DNA from: CAVYXZ01 sp963772595
GTDB taxonomy: Bacteria; Chloroflexota; Anaerolineae; Aggregatilineales; Phototrophicaceae
DNA: 64,000 nt
Reading direction: 5' to 3'
Assembly: GCA_963772595.1 (NCBI GenBank)
Contig: CAVYXZ010000007.1
Coordinates: 186,001 to 250,000, forward strand
Part shown: one piece after another, positions 1-8,397 of the stretch
Layout: each line of letters begins with the position of its first letter
Position numbering within the stretch: the first letter of the stretch is position 1
The notes under the pieces: generated by a model
Told to the model about the DNA's origin: nothing
The model's database searches: none
Seen by the model: the letters and a program-made list of their open reading frames with translations, nothing else
Program-made: the position numbers and the translations under genes

Positions 1-399
1 TATGATGCGATGGCTTTCTGCCAGTGGCTCAGCACCCGCCTGAGCAAGAAGATCACGCTGCCGACCGATGCGCAGTGGGTCCGCGCCGCTCAGGGCGACG
101 ACAAGCGCAAATTCCCCTGGGGCGACGAGTTCGAAAAAGAGCGCTGCAACACCCGCGAGAGCGACATCAAGCTCACCAATCTGGTGATGCGCTACGACAG
201 CGGGGTCAGCCCCTACGGTGTCTATGATATGGCCGGAAATGTGTGGGAGTGGTGTTTAGAAGAGGATGGGAACAAACGGTTGGTGCATGGGGGTTCGTTT
301 ATCAGCCCTTACCAGCGGGCCGAAAATGAATTCCGCTATTATCTGCTGTCGAACAGCTACCACAGCACCATCGGCTTCCGGGTGGTAACCTCAGCCTGA
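1..399 (+). CDS. Formylglycine-generating-enzyme-like (SUMF1) domain, C-terminal part
   Basis: The reading frame is open at the window edge, so the start lies upstream; the visible part is the end of a SUMF1/FGE-sulfatase fold. Seen: a DAMAFCQWLS-like segment at the edge, LPTDAQWVRAA, GVYDMAGNVWEW, GGSF and a closing IGFRVV, all in the family's usual order. True formylglycine-generating enzymes carry two active-site Cys shortly after the GGS motif; none is present here, so this copy is probably a non-catalytic version, as often found at the ends of multidomain sensor or NTPase proteins. The upstream domains cannot be seen. It converges with the next gene and overlaps it by 9 bases. Confidence 0.85.
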   Translation, partial: YDAMAFCQWLSTRLSKKITLPTDAQWVRAAQGDDKRKFPWGDEFEKERCNTRESDIKLTNLVMRYDSGVSPYGVYDMAGNVWEWCLEEDGNKRLVHGGSFISPYQRAENEFRYYLLSNSYHSTIGFRVVTSA

Positions 400-813
400 T
401 CGCTGCCGGGCCTCGATGATTTTCGCCTTGTACAGGTCTGCCGCCGCCACCGCGTCCGGCGTGCCGATGTACAGCAGGCTGTGATAGGCCTGCCCCGCCA
501 CACGCAGATCTACCCGGCTGAGATCTACCGGATGCAGCACGCGAATCAAAGTCGGCACGACCCGATAGCTCAGGTCATGCGGGTCAATCCAGCCGGCCAG
601 CCCGCCTAAGGCCCAGGCGGCCCATTTGCGTGCTTCCGGTGTTGGTCCCTGCTTTACGACATCAATCAGTGTGTCCAGCGCATCCTGACGTACCGTTTCA
701 TCGCCCATCTTTACCAGATGCGCTATACAGATCGCGGCATGACGACCACGTCCCTCTGGAAGGCCCAACTGACGTGCCAGTGTCTTTACTTGCTTCAATT
801 GCACGTTTTCCAT
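391..813 (-). CDS. Small HEAT-like repeat protein
   Basis: A soluble 140-residue protein of alternating amphipathic helices with Ala/Leu-rich turns (for example KWAAWALGGLAGW near residues 63-75), resembling HEAT or armadillo-type repeats. It has no signal peptide, membrane segment or catalytic motif. The ATG at 813 has no obvious ribosome binding site, but a TATAAT lies just upstream, so the message may have a very short leader. Function unknown; a protein-binding scaffold is the most that can be inferred. It is oriented away from the UbiA/peptidase pair and converges on the FGE-like gene. Confidence 0.6.
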   Translation of the reverse strand: MENVQLKQVKTLARQLGLPEGRGRHAAICIAHLVKMGDETVRQDALDTLIDVVKQGPTPEARKWAAWALGGLAGWIDPHDLSYRVVPTLIRVLHPVDLSRVDLRVAGQAYHSLLYIGTPDAVAAADLYKAKIIEARQRSG

Positions 814-824
814 AGAACTTTGTG

Positions 825-830
825 ATTATA
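825..830 (-). promoter_or_regulatory. TATAAT -10 element for the HEAT-like gene
   Basis: Perfect TATAAT on the minus strand ending 12 bases before the ATG at 813. No good -35 is visible at 16-18 bases. The predicted transcript start would fall about 5 bases before the ATG, implying a near-leaderless message. Confidence 0.4.
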
Positions 831-880
831 TTTTTCACGATATTAATGATACATCGTCATCTTTCGGCGCGCCAATGGCG

Positions 881-2422
881 TCAGGGGCTGCGAAAGTAGC
901 GCCGCCGGGTCGCCTGAGTCGCGGCCAGTTCGTCATCACTCAACATAGCCCAGAAGTCTGACGGCTCCATAATCTTACCTGATCCGGCCTCGTAATAGCG
1001 GCGCAGCAGGTCAAAAAAGGCCTCGGTGCCCAGGTCCCGGCGCAGGTCATTGAGCATGTGCGCCCCACGCAAATAGACGGCGTTGATATAATCGCGCAGC
1101 GAGTTGAACTCGTAGACCGTGCTGTCTACGTAGCCTTCGGGCGCATAGGAATCCACACGCCAGGACCACCACCAGTTCTTCAGGTCCGGGTAATATTCCT
1201 CGACAAAGACGTATTCGCTGTAGATCGCCAGCGCTTCATCCAGCCAGGGCGACAGCGCCTGATCGCTGCCGACTTCCGCATACCACCATTGATGCGAGAC
1301 CTCATGCGCCGTAATGACCGTCAGGAACTCCGCCGGGTTCCCGGCATAGCGCGTGAAATAGGTATGCCCGACAAAGACCAGACCGCTGAACTCCATCCCG
1401 TCCGGGAAATCGCCCTCGACCACTACCATGCGGTCATGCAGATAGGGACCAAAGAGATCGCTGTACATGCTCAGGCTGCGGCTGGCGACCTGTAAGGCAT
1501 GGGCTGCCCCATCGACCTGGGTGCCGTTGTCCAGCGTCACCTGAGCATCGTCAAAGCAGTAGAGTTCGACCGTCGTACCGCTGGCCGAGACGGTGCTGCT
1601 GACGCGAAACTGATCGCTCAGGCTGACAGCGAAATCTCTGGCTCCGGCCAGTTGAAACGCCCAACTGTGCGTGCTCGGTTGACTCACCACGCCCGGCCCG
1701 GCGATCTCCAGCGACTCCGGCGCGCCGTTCACGTTGAGTGTCACGTCCCAATCGGAGAGTTCAGTCAGGGTCTGCTCACCGATCAGGATAGCATCCCGCA
1801 GAATCCACTCGCCGTCGATACGCGGCACGATGGTCGGCAGCCAGTGGCCCAGGTTAAGCTGGCGCGAGGTATAGCCCAGGTAGCCCCGATAGGCATTGAT
1901 CCCTGCCCCAATCTGCGGAATTTGCAGCTTGAAATCGAAGCTCAAAGTCAGGCGGCAGGCCGGGTCGAGCGGCTGCGGCAGATCAACCGTCAGGCGTCGT
2001 CCGGTCAATTCGGCGGTCAGGGCGATGTCCCGGAGGCTGGCCGCTTCGAAACTGAAGATGTCCGGCCACTCGTTGGCCTCGACGTCAAAGACCAGCTGCG
2101 AGAGCGTCTCATCGCTCGTGTTGGTGTAACTCACCTGCTCGCGCACCAGGGCGGCGTGCTGGCCGTAATTTAGATTGGCGACTGCTGCATAGTGTGGGCG
2201 GTCTGGTTCCGTGCCGGAACAATCCACCAGGCCGGGAGTCGGCTCGACCGGGTGCGTGAGCGTCGCCACGGCATTAAGCTGGCGCTGCATGGTCGGCACC
2301 AGGGTCGCGGGGGCCAGGCGGACGGTGGTGGCAGTCGGAGCCTGCAAGGGCACGCTGGCCGTCGTGAGCGAACAGGCGCTGAGAAGAAAAGCGACAATCA
2401 AGCGAAGGCGTGCTGCGATCAT
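881..2422 (-). CDS. M1-family zinc metallopeptidase lipoprotein
   Basis: A secreted, membrane-anchored gluzincin-type peptidase of about 513 residues. From the ATG at 2422 it begins with a short basic stretch, a hydrophobic core and a lipobox LLSAC with Cys17, then a Thr/Pro-rich linker. The zinc site is HEVSH near residues 373-377, with the third ligand Glu 19 residues later (HEXXH-X18-E, the M1 signature). DGMEF near residue 341 takes the place of the family's GxMEN motif. The open frame extends to 2563, but that start would overlap the divergent gene and bury the lipobox; ATGs at 2437 and 2449 are alternatives. It should act outside the membrane on peptides or small proteins; the substrate is unknown. 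Confidence 0.88.
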   Translation of the reverse strand: MIAARLRLIVAFLLSACSLTTASVPLQAPTATTVRLAPATLVPTMQRQLNAVATLTHPVEPTPGLVDCSGTEPDRPHYAAVANLNYGQHAALVREQVSYTNTSDETLSQLVFDVEANEWPDIFSFEAASLRDIALTAELTGRRLTVDLPQPLDPACRLTLSFDFKLQIPQIGAGINAYRGYLGYTSRQLNLGHWLPTIVPRIDGEWILRDAILIGEQTLTELSDWDVTLNVNGAPESLEIAGPGVVSQPSTHSWAFQLAGARDFAVSLSDQFRVSSTVSASGTTVELYCFDDAQVTLDNGTQVDGAAHALQVASRSLSMYSDLFGPYLHDRMVVVEGDFPDGMEFSGLVFVGHTYFTRYAGNPAEFLTVITAHEVSHQWWYAEVGSDQALSPWLDEALAIYSEYVFVEEYYPDLKNWWWSWRVDSYAPEGYVDSTVYEFNSLRDYINAVYLRGAHMLNDLRRDLGTEAFFDLLRRYYEAGSGKIMEPSDFWAMLSDDELAATQATRRRYFRSP

Positions 2423-2487
2423 AGCAGCATCATACATCGGCCAGGACATTTGTCCAATAGACGGCACTCCTGACGATTTTCCGTGCT

Positions 2488-2515
2488 TTGCGTCATTCTC
2501 GTTCTGTGCTAAGAT
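2488..2515 (+). promoter_or_regulatory. Probable sigma-A promoter for the UbiA gene
   Basis: TTGCGT (2488-2493), 16 bases, TAAGAT (2510-2515), in the intergenic region between the divergent peptidase and UbiA genes, leaving a leader of about 35 bases that carries GGAGG at 2546-2550. Confidence 0.45.
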
Positions 2516-2557
2516 CTGCTGTTGGGTACTCACAATTAGGGGTACGGAGGAACAATC

Positions 2558-3472
2558 GTGCAAAATTCGCAGTTAGGTATCCAGATCCGAGGGCTTATCC
2601 GGCTGACTCGGTGGAAAGAATATGTTTCTTTCGTCGTGCCACTGACGGTCATGGGGGCCTTGCTGGCTGCCCAACCGGGCCGCGTTCCCTTGGACTGGCG
2701 ACTGCTGGCTGTGGTCGGCGCGAATATTCTGGCCGTCGCCTATGCTTTTATGATTAACGACATCGAAGACGCGCCGGACGACGCCCGTGACCCGGCCCGC
2801 GCGGCACGCAATCCAATTTCCAACGGTGAAATCGGCGTGCGCATGGGCTATGCGGTCTGCCGGGTGGTTGGCGCCGTTACGCTCATTCTGTATGCTCTGG
2901 GCGGCCTGTCCGTCTTCCTCATCGGCGCAGCGACCCTGCTGCTGTCGCATTTCTACTCCTGGCGTCCGGTCCGGCTGAAAGCCTGGCCCGTGACCGACAT
3001 CGTCTCCCATTCGCTCATGCTCAGCGGTTTGCTGCTGCTGGCCGGGTTCTTCGCCTATGGCAGTCACCCGGGCATCGTCTGGCTGGTCGCAGCGGCAGCA
3101 ACTCTGATCTCCATCTACGGCCAGTTATACAATCAACTGCGCGATTACGAGATGGACAAAGCTGCCGGGCTGCGCAATACCGCCATCGTGCTGGGCGCGG
3201 CCAATGCTCGCCGGGCCATGTACCTCTCGGTCGGGCTGGCCGGGCTGTGTCTGCTGGCGGCCATCGCGCGGCAGGTCTTCCCGCTATGGCTTGGCCTGGC
3301 GTTACTGGTCAGCATCGCCCTGAGCATGTTGTACCGGCCCAACGGCGATATGCGCGGCAGCAGCGCGGCGGAGTTCGGCGGCAGCGCGCAGGCCCAGTCG
3401 CTGGTCGCCATCAACCTGACGATTGGCATCTGGCTGGCGCAGGTCTTGCTGGTGCAGTTGTTCCTGATCTGA
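2558..3472 (+). CDS. UbiA-family prenyltransferase
   Basis: An integral membrane aromatic/isoprenoid transferase of 304 residues with about eight to nine membrane segments. The first Asp-rich motif is NDIEDAPDD (residues 67-75) and the second is DYEMD (196-200), the two Mg-diphosphate sites of the UbiA fold. The start is GTG at 2558, set by GGAGG seven bases upstream. UbiA proteins attach polyprenyl chains to rings (quinones, chlorophyll, heme) or make lipids. No quinone or pigment genes are nearby, so the acceptor cannot be named. Confidence 0.9.
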   Translation: MQNSQLGIQIRGLIRLTRWKEYVSFVVPLTVMGALLAAQPGRVPLDWRLLAVVGANILAVAYAFMINDIEDAPDDARDPARAARNPISNGEIGVRMGYAVCRVVGAVTLILYALGGLSVFLIGAATLLLSHFYSWRPVRLKAWPVTDIVSHSLMLSGLLLLAGFFAYGSHPGIVWLVAAAATLISIYGQLYNQLRDYEMDKAAGLRNTAIVLGAANARRAMYLSVGLAGLCLLAAIARQVFPLWLGLALLVSIALSMLYRPNGDMRGSSAAEFGGSAQAQSLVAINLTIGIWLAQVLLVQLFLI

Positions 3473-3583
3473 TCTGGCCTGTACAGCCTTTCAACAGCCG
3501 GTCCTGATATGTACTGGCTAATGTCGGGGGTCTCCACTAAAATATAGTGTGCAACCGCTGATTTAAGAGGCTCTTTCGCCGCC

Positions 3584-6500
3584 ATGGATACTTGAACAGA
3601 GCGCCGCCCTGTCGCCCTGCATCCTGATTGTTGATGATGTGCCCGATACGGTCATGCTGTTGGCTGACCGTCTGGAACATGACGGCTATCGGACGCTCTC
3701 GGCCTCAAACGGCCTGGAAGCTATTGAAACCGCGACCAGGGAACGCCCTGACCTGATCCTGCTGGACGTGATGATGCCGCAGATTGACGGCATCGAAACC
3801 TGCCGCCAGTTGAAAACCCGCCCTCAGACCGCCAGTATCCCGGTGATTCTGGTCACGGCGAAGGATCCCAGCGACGCGCGTTCGCAGGGCATGATGGCGG
3901 GTGCGGTGGATTACATCACCAAGCCGGTAGACCTGGACGACCTCCAGGCGCGGGTGGCGGCGGTCTTCGACGAACACGACTCGATGGTCGATGTGCGCCG
4001 CATCCTGGATGAAGTGGCGCATACCACACGGACTATTCTCGACAGTTCCATGCTCTGGCTGCTGTCGCTGGAACAGGAGAATCAGCGTCTGGTCAGCGAA
4101 CTGCTCGTGACCAGCAGCGGCTCGCGCGAAGAAGCCGATATCCTGCTGGCCCCGGTCAGACGGAATTCCAACCGGCCAGAATTCTGGCTGGACGACAAGC
4201 CGAACCCCTTTGTCGAGGCACTGCTGATCCGCCAGACTGAGGTCAACATCCCGACTGAACGTCTGCAAGGACTCCTCGTCCACCTACAAACTTTTCGACG
4301 CTACCGAGCAGCTCAAGATCAACTACCTGACCATCATTCCCTTGATCTCCGGGGGCCGGAGCGTGGGCGTGATGGTGCTGGGCTTCTACCAACCGCACGA
4401 CATGGAAACGCCGCGTGCCCACCAGACCCTGTCCGCCTTTGCCAGTCAGGCCGCGACCGCGCTGGATTACGCCCGGTTGGTGCAGCGTCTGCAAAACGGC
4501 AACGAGAACGGTTACGACGCCGAACACATCGCCAAACGCGAGCGCGCCTTCCGCCAGATGATCCTGGACACCATGAGCGACGGTCTGGTGGTCATCGATA
4601 CGGCAGGACGCATCACCTTCACCAACCGGCGGTTGGCACGCATGACCGGCTACCCGGATGGCTACCTGGAAAATCGTCACGTCGGCGAATTGTTCCACCC
4701 TGAAGACCGCGACGGAAGTGGTGCGCGGCCTGCTGGCCGAACACGCCACGACCATGCGCTTCGACCAGCGCCTGATTACCAAGAGCGGCCACGTCATCCC
4801 GATTTTGATCTCGCGCTCGCGCACGCACACCGGCCCGATGAACAGCCAGGTCATCATCCTCAGCGATATGACCGACCGCAAGGAACGCGAGCAGGCACTG
4901 GAGCGGCACACCAGCCAGTTGATGGCCCTGTACAAGGCGGCCCAGGCGATGACCTCCAACCTCTCGCTGCACGAGGTGCTGCAAGACATTCTGAACGCCG
5001 CGACCTCGGTGGTCGAAGCACAGGGCGCGTCGCTGTTCCTGGTCAACCGGGAGAATCGTGAAGAACTCTACATCGTGGCCGCCGTTGGCTACCGGGCCGA
5101 TGAGTTTATCGGTGTGCGCGTGCCGATGGGCGAAGGCCTGGCCGGTTGGGTCGCGCGCGAAGCGCAGATCGCAGCTTGTGACCGACCCGGCCCACGACAA
5201 CCGCTTCTACAACGTCGTCGATCAACAGACCGGCATGAGCACGCTCTCGCTGATCGCCGTCCCGCTGGTGCATGGCGACGAGGTCATCGGCGTGCTGGAA
5301 GTAGTCAACAAGCTCAACGACGGCGTCTTTGACGTGGGCGATATGCGCCTGCTGGAAAGCATGGCCGGGACCGCCGCCGTTTCGATCATCAATGCCCGGC
5401 TGTATGACGAGGAGCAGCGCCGTGTGCGCGAACTGGCGACTCTGCTGGGCGCAAGCGAAGCCGCGTCATCCACACTGGATTTCGCCACCGTGCTGGAACA
5501 CATCGTCCGCAGCCTGACGACCAACCTCGACGTGGCCGAATCGACGGTGATGTCCTGGCAGGCTCCGAAAGCTGCGTCTGGTCACGCTGGCTGAGTTCAG
5601 CAATGCCTACTGGCTGAACGAATTCGGCCCGCGCCGCCAGTTGATCGCCGGTTCGGCAGCCTATACTGCTCTCAACAACCGCAGGACGACGTCTACCGCC
5701 CTGAACAGCCCGACGCTCCAGCGCGCGGACAACATTCTGCTGCGCGATGAGGGCATGACCAGCATGACGGTCATCCCCATTCACGATGGCGAAACAGTCT
5801 ACGGCCAGGTCACGATCTACTGCATTGAGAAGCACAGCTTTGACCAGGTCATGACCGACCAGGCGACGGCGCACGTGCGCGAATGGCTGTCCCAACTGGA
5901 CGAGGGCTTCAGCGACCTGGATCACGGCGCGCTGACCACCCTGGCCGAGGAACTGCTCGCGCTGCCGAGCGTCTGCCGCGTCGGCATTTACGTCCTGGAC
6001 GCCGGGCAGCGACAGCAGCACGCTCCTGCGCGAGATCGGCTTCGTCGATTGGATTTCACGCAGCGGTCCCAGCCTGGCAATCGCCCAGCACCCGACGATG
6101 CAGCGCGTTATCGAGACGAAAACGGTCCAGCAGCTTAAGCTGAAGAGCCTCACGCCCGATGACGAGGAGCACCAGTGGCTGGCGGCGCGCGGTGCCCAGG
6201 CGGCGCTGCTCGTGCCGCTCCTGCTGCATGGCGATGCGATTGGCATGGTGACGCTGATCGACATCAACGACCGGGTCTTCGCCAGCGAAGAAATCAGCCT
6301 GGCGCAGGGTATCGCCAACGTGGTGAGCAACGCCATGGAGAACGCCAGCCTGTACCAGTCGCTGCAAGGCCGTGCCAAAGCGCTCGAAAGCGCCTACGGC
6401 GAACTCCAGGAGGCCGACCGCGCCAAAGATCAGTTTATGCAGAACGTCTCGCACGAACTGCGCACGCCCTTGATGCACCTGCAAGGCTACGCCGAACTGC

Positions 6501-7157
6501 TGGCGGATAACACCTTCGGCCCGATCACGCCGGAGCAGGAAGACGCCCTGAAGACCATCGTCGAGAAAGGCCAGCAGATCGCCGACATCGTCGAAGATAT
6601 GGTCGCGGTCCAGGCGATCCAGCAGGGCCAGATTTTCGACATGCAGCCGGTGGACCTGGACAGCCTGCTGCACGAGGCGATTCAGAAGAACCAGGAGCAA
6701 GATCGACGCCAGCAGCCTCAAGATCATCCTGGATTTGCCGGAGATCCTGCCGCCGGTGATGGCGGATGCCAAAGCGATCCGCGATGCCTTCGACAAGCTG
6801 CTCGATAACGCCCTCAAGTTCGGGCGCAACGGCAAGCAGATCGAGATCATCGCCCGCGATACCGAGGGACCGGTCGTGCGCGTCGCCGTGCGCGATTACG
6901 GCATCGGCATCGCCCCAGCAGAGCAGGAGAAGATTTTCCAGCGCTTCTATCAGGTCGATGGCAGCGCGACCCGCCGCTTTGGGGGGACCGGGCTGGGCCT
7001 GGCTGTCGCCAAGTCAATCATCGAGGGTCACGGCGGCAAGATCGGCGTCAAGAGCAAAGAGGGCGAGGGCAGCATCTTCTACTTCAGCCTGCCCAAAGTG
7101 GACCTCACACACAAGAAATCTACCGGCTATCTCATCGAACAAGATCAGCAGTCCTGA
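3584..7157 (+). pseudogene. Hybrid response regulator / PAS-GAF sensor histidine kinase, seven frame breaks
   Basis: One signalling protein read through seven frame changes, at about 3592, 4269, 4714, 5176, 5568, 6004 and 6694. Each rejoins if one base of a doubled or tripled run is dropped; the first gives a natural start, ATG at 3584 reading MDTEQSAALSP. Order of parts: receiver (ILIVDDVPDT, phosphoacceptor in LLDVMMPQIDG, conserved Lys in ITKPVD); a GAF-like region; a PAS domain (MSDGLVVIDTAGRITFTNRR, about 4570-4720); two or more GAF domains; HisKA with NVSHELRTPL near 6445; HATPase with N box (DKLLDNALKF), DYGIGI and GGTGLGLAV. It is probably a soluble hybrid sensor. The next membrane-protein gene overlaps its stop by one base (TGATG). 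Confidence 0.85.
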
Positions 7158-7543
7158 TGAACGACATCCATTTCATACTATTTAACATGCAGTTGCTGTA
7201 TTCAGTCGGCCTGGGCATCTGGGCGACGGTGATCGCGGCTCGCAACGAGACGATCCCTGGCGGATACTGGGGGGCAATAATCATCAACGTCGGTCTGGCC
7301 GTCGGCGTCACCTTGATCGGCGTCGTGATGACCTTACAGGGCCTCCGTCCACAGCGGATTGTAGTCTATTATCTGTACATGGCCTTCCTGATCGTCATTA
7401 TGCCGGGCCTGTTCTCGCTCCTGCGCGGGCGCGATGACCGCAACGCCGCTATCGCTTTTGCGATCCTGGCCTTCTTCAACGCGACGACCTCTTTCAGTAT
7501 GCAGCAGCGCGGAATCGTTGGCCCCTGGTTGATGGTCAACTGA
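7157..7543 (+). CDS. Small integral membrane protein, four predicted TM helices
   Basis: A 128-residue hydrophobic protein with about four helices and short loops; the only charged stretch is a short LRGRDDRN loop. Its ATG overlaps the stop of the sensor kinase (TGATG), so the two are translationally coupled and may work together, for example as a membrane partner of the soluble kinase. I do not recognise a family. The next gene, a lipoprotein, starts three bases later. Confidence 0.7.
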   Translation: MNDIHFILFNMQLLYSVGLGIWATVIAARNETIPGGYWGAIIINVGLAVGVTLIGVVMTLQGLRPQRIVVYYLYMAFLIVIMPGLFSLLRGRDDRNAAIAFAILAFFNATTSFSMQQRGIVGPWLMVN

Positions 7544-7546
7544 GCC

Positions 7547-8356
7547 ATGCGCTCGCTGGTCATCATTGGCTTGATTGCCCTGCTGGCCGCCTGTGAACAG
7601 AAGCCGACGCCTTTTCCGGTCGATATGCCGACTCTGACCGCCCCGGCGACTCAGCCTGCCGCACCGGCCCGGATTCGCTATGCGCTGGCCCCCAACATGG
7701 CCGGGACCTTCGCCGCGCTCACGGCGGATAATCCCAGCATGGAGGTCACGCAGCTTGAAGAAGCGGTCAATCTGGACGACCTGGGCAGCCAGTACGACGT
7801 GATCGTGACCTACGGGGCCTATCCTGATTCGACGCCTGCCCCGACCATGGTCAACTATGCGCTGCTGGTCAACACGGCGCTGGCCCCGCTCGACGACCCG
7901 CAGGTGGCGGACATTGTGCTGCGCCTGCTGGACCCGGCGACCCTGGTGCAGAATCTGGACATCCCTGAAATCCGGGTGACATCGCGCGAGGCTGATACGC
8001 CCGGCAGCCTGCACACCGCGCTGGCAAACGCGGGCTGGCCGGATGGCTTCGACCTGACCCTGGGCCACGACCCGGATTTGCTGGCGGTGGACAGCCTCAA
8101 AGCGGAGTTTGCCGCGCTGGATATAACGCTTAACTCGCAGCCTTTCAACCGCGATTTCGCCCGTTATCACCTGGCCCTTGTCACCTGGAGCACGATGCAG
8201 GAGCGCAATCTATGGGCCGCCATGCCGCCCAGCGAGGATTTGATGATCGACCTCTTCGCCCTGCCGGTCAGTTACTGGGCCGTCCCTGGCCTGGACATCG
8301 GCTTCACGCTGCAAGGCTGGCCCGCTGTCCTCACACCTACACCAGCCGATAATTAA
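7547..8356 (+). CDS. Predicted lipoprotein, unknown function
   Basis: A 269-residue secreted protein: a short basic start, a hydrophobic core and lipobox LLAAC (Cys16), then a Thr/Pro/Ala linker (about residues 20-45) before a mixed alpha/beta body. The body begins with IRYALAPNM and contains a VIVTYG segment, loosely like the lobes of a solute-binding protein, but no family signature is clear. It closes the kinase / membrane protein / lipoprotein transcription unit. It could be the ligand-sensing part of that unit; this is inference from position only. Confidence 0.7.
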   Translation: MRSLVIIGLIALLAACEQKPTPFPVDMPTLTAPATQPAAPARIRYALAPNMAGTFAALTADNPSMEVTQLEEAVNLDDLGSQYDVIVTYGAYPDSTPAPTMVNYALLVNTALAPLDDPQVADIVLRLLDPATLVQNLDIPEIRVTSREADTPGSLHTALANAGWPDGFDLTLGHDPDLLAVDSLKAEFAALDITLNSQPFNRDFARYHLALVTWSTMQERNLWAAMPPSEDLMIDLFALPVSYWAVPGLDIGFTLQGWPAVLTPTPADN

Positions 8357-8358
8357 GG

Positions 8359-8364
8359 TATAAT
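8359..8364 (+). promoter_or_regulatory. TATAAT -10 element
   Basis: Perfect TATAAT just after the lipoprotein stop and 33 bases before the GTG at 8398; no convincing -35 is seen. AGGAGAGG (8371-8378) follows in the leader. Confidence 0.4.
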
Positions 8365-8397
8365 GCCAGCAGGAGAGGCAGTGGGTCCCGTAGTCGC

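Noticed and set aside
1499..2173. 224-residue plus-strand frame
   Set aside because: Antisense to the M1 peptidase, which has a full zinc motif and lipobox.
2423..2563. Longer N-terminus for the M1 peptidase
   Set aside because: It would overlap the divergent UbiA start and place 47 residues before a perfect lipoprotein signal.
3543..3548. TATAGT as promoter for the hybrid kinase
   Set aside because: A -10-like word is present but no -35 at a fitting distance, so it was not listed as a feature.
3584..7157. Programmed ribosomal frameshifting as the cause of the repeated +1 changes
   Set aside because: The sites share no slippery motif or downstream structure, occur in unrelated genes, and are repaired by dropping a base of ordinary short runs.
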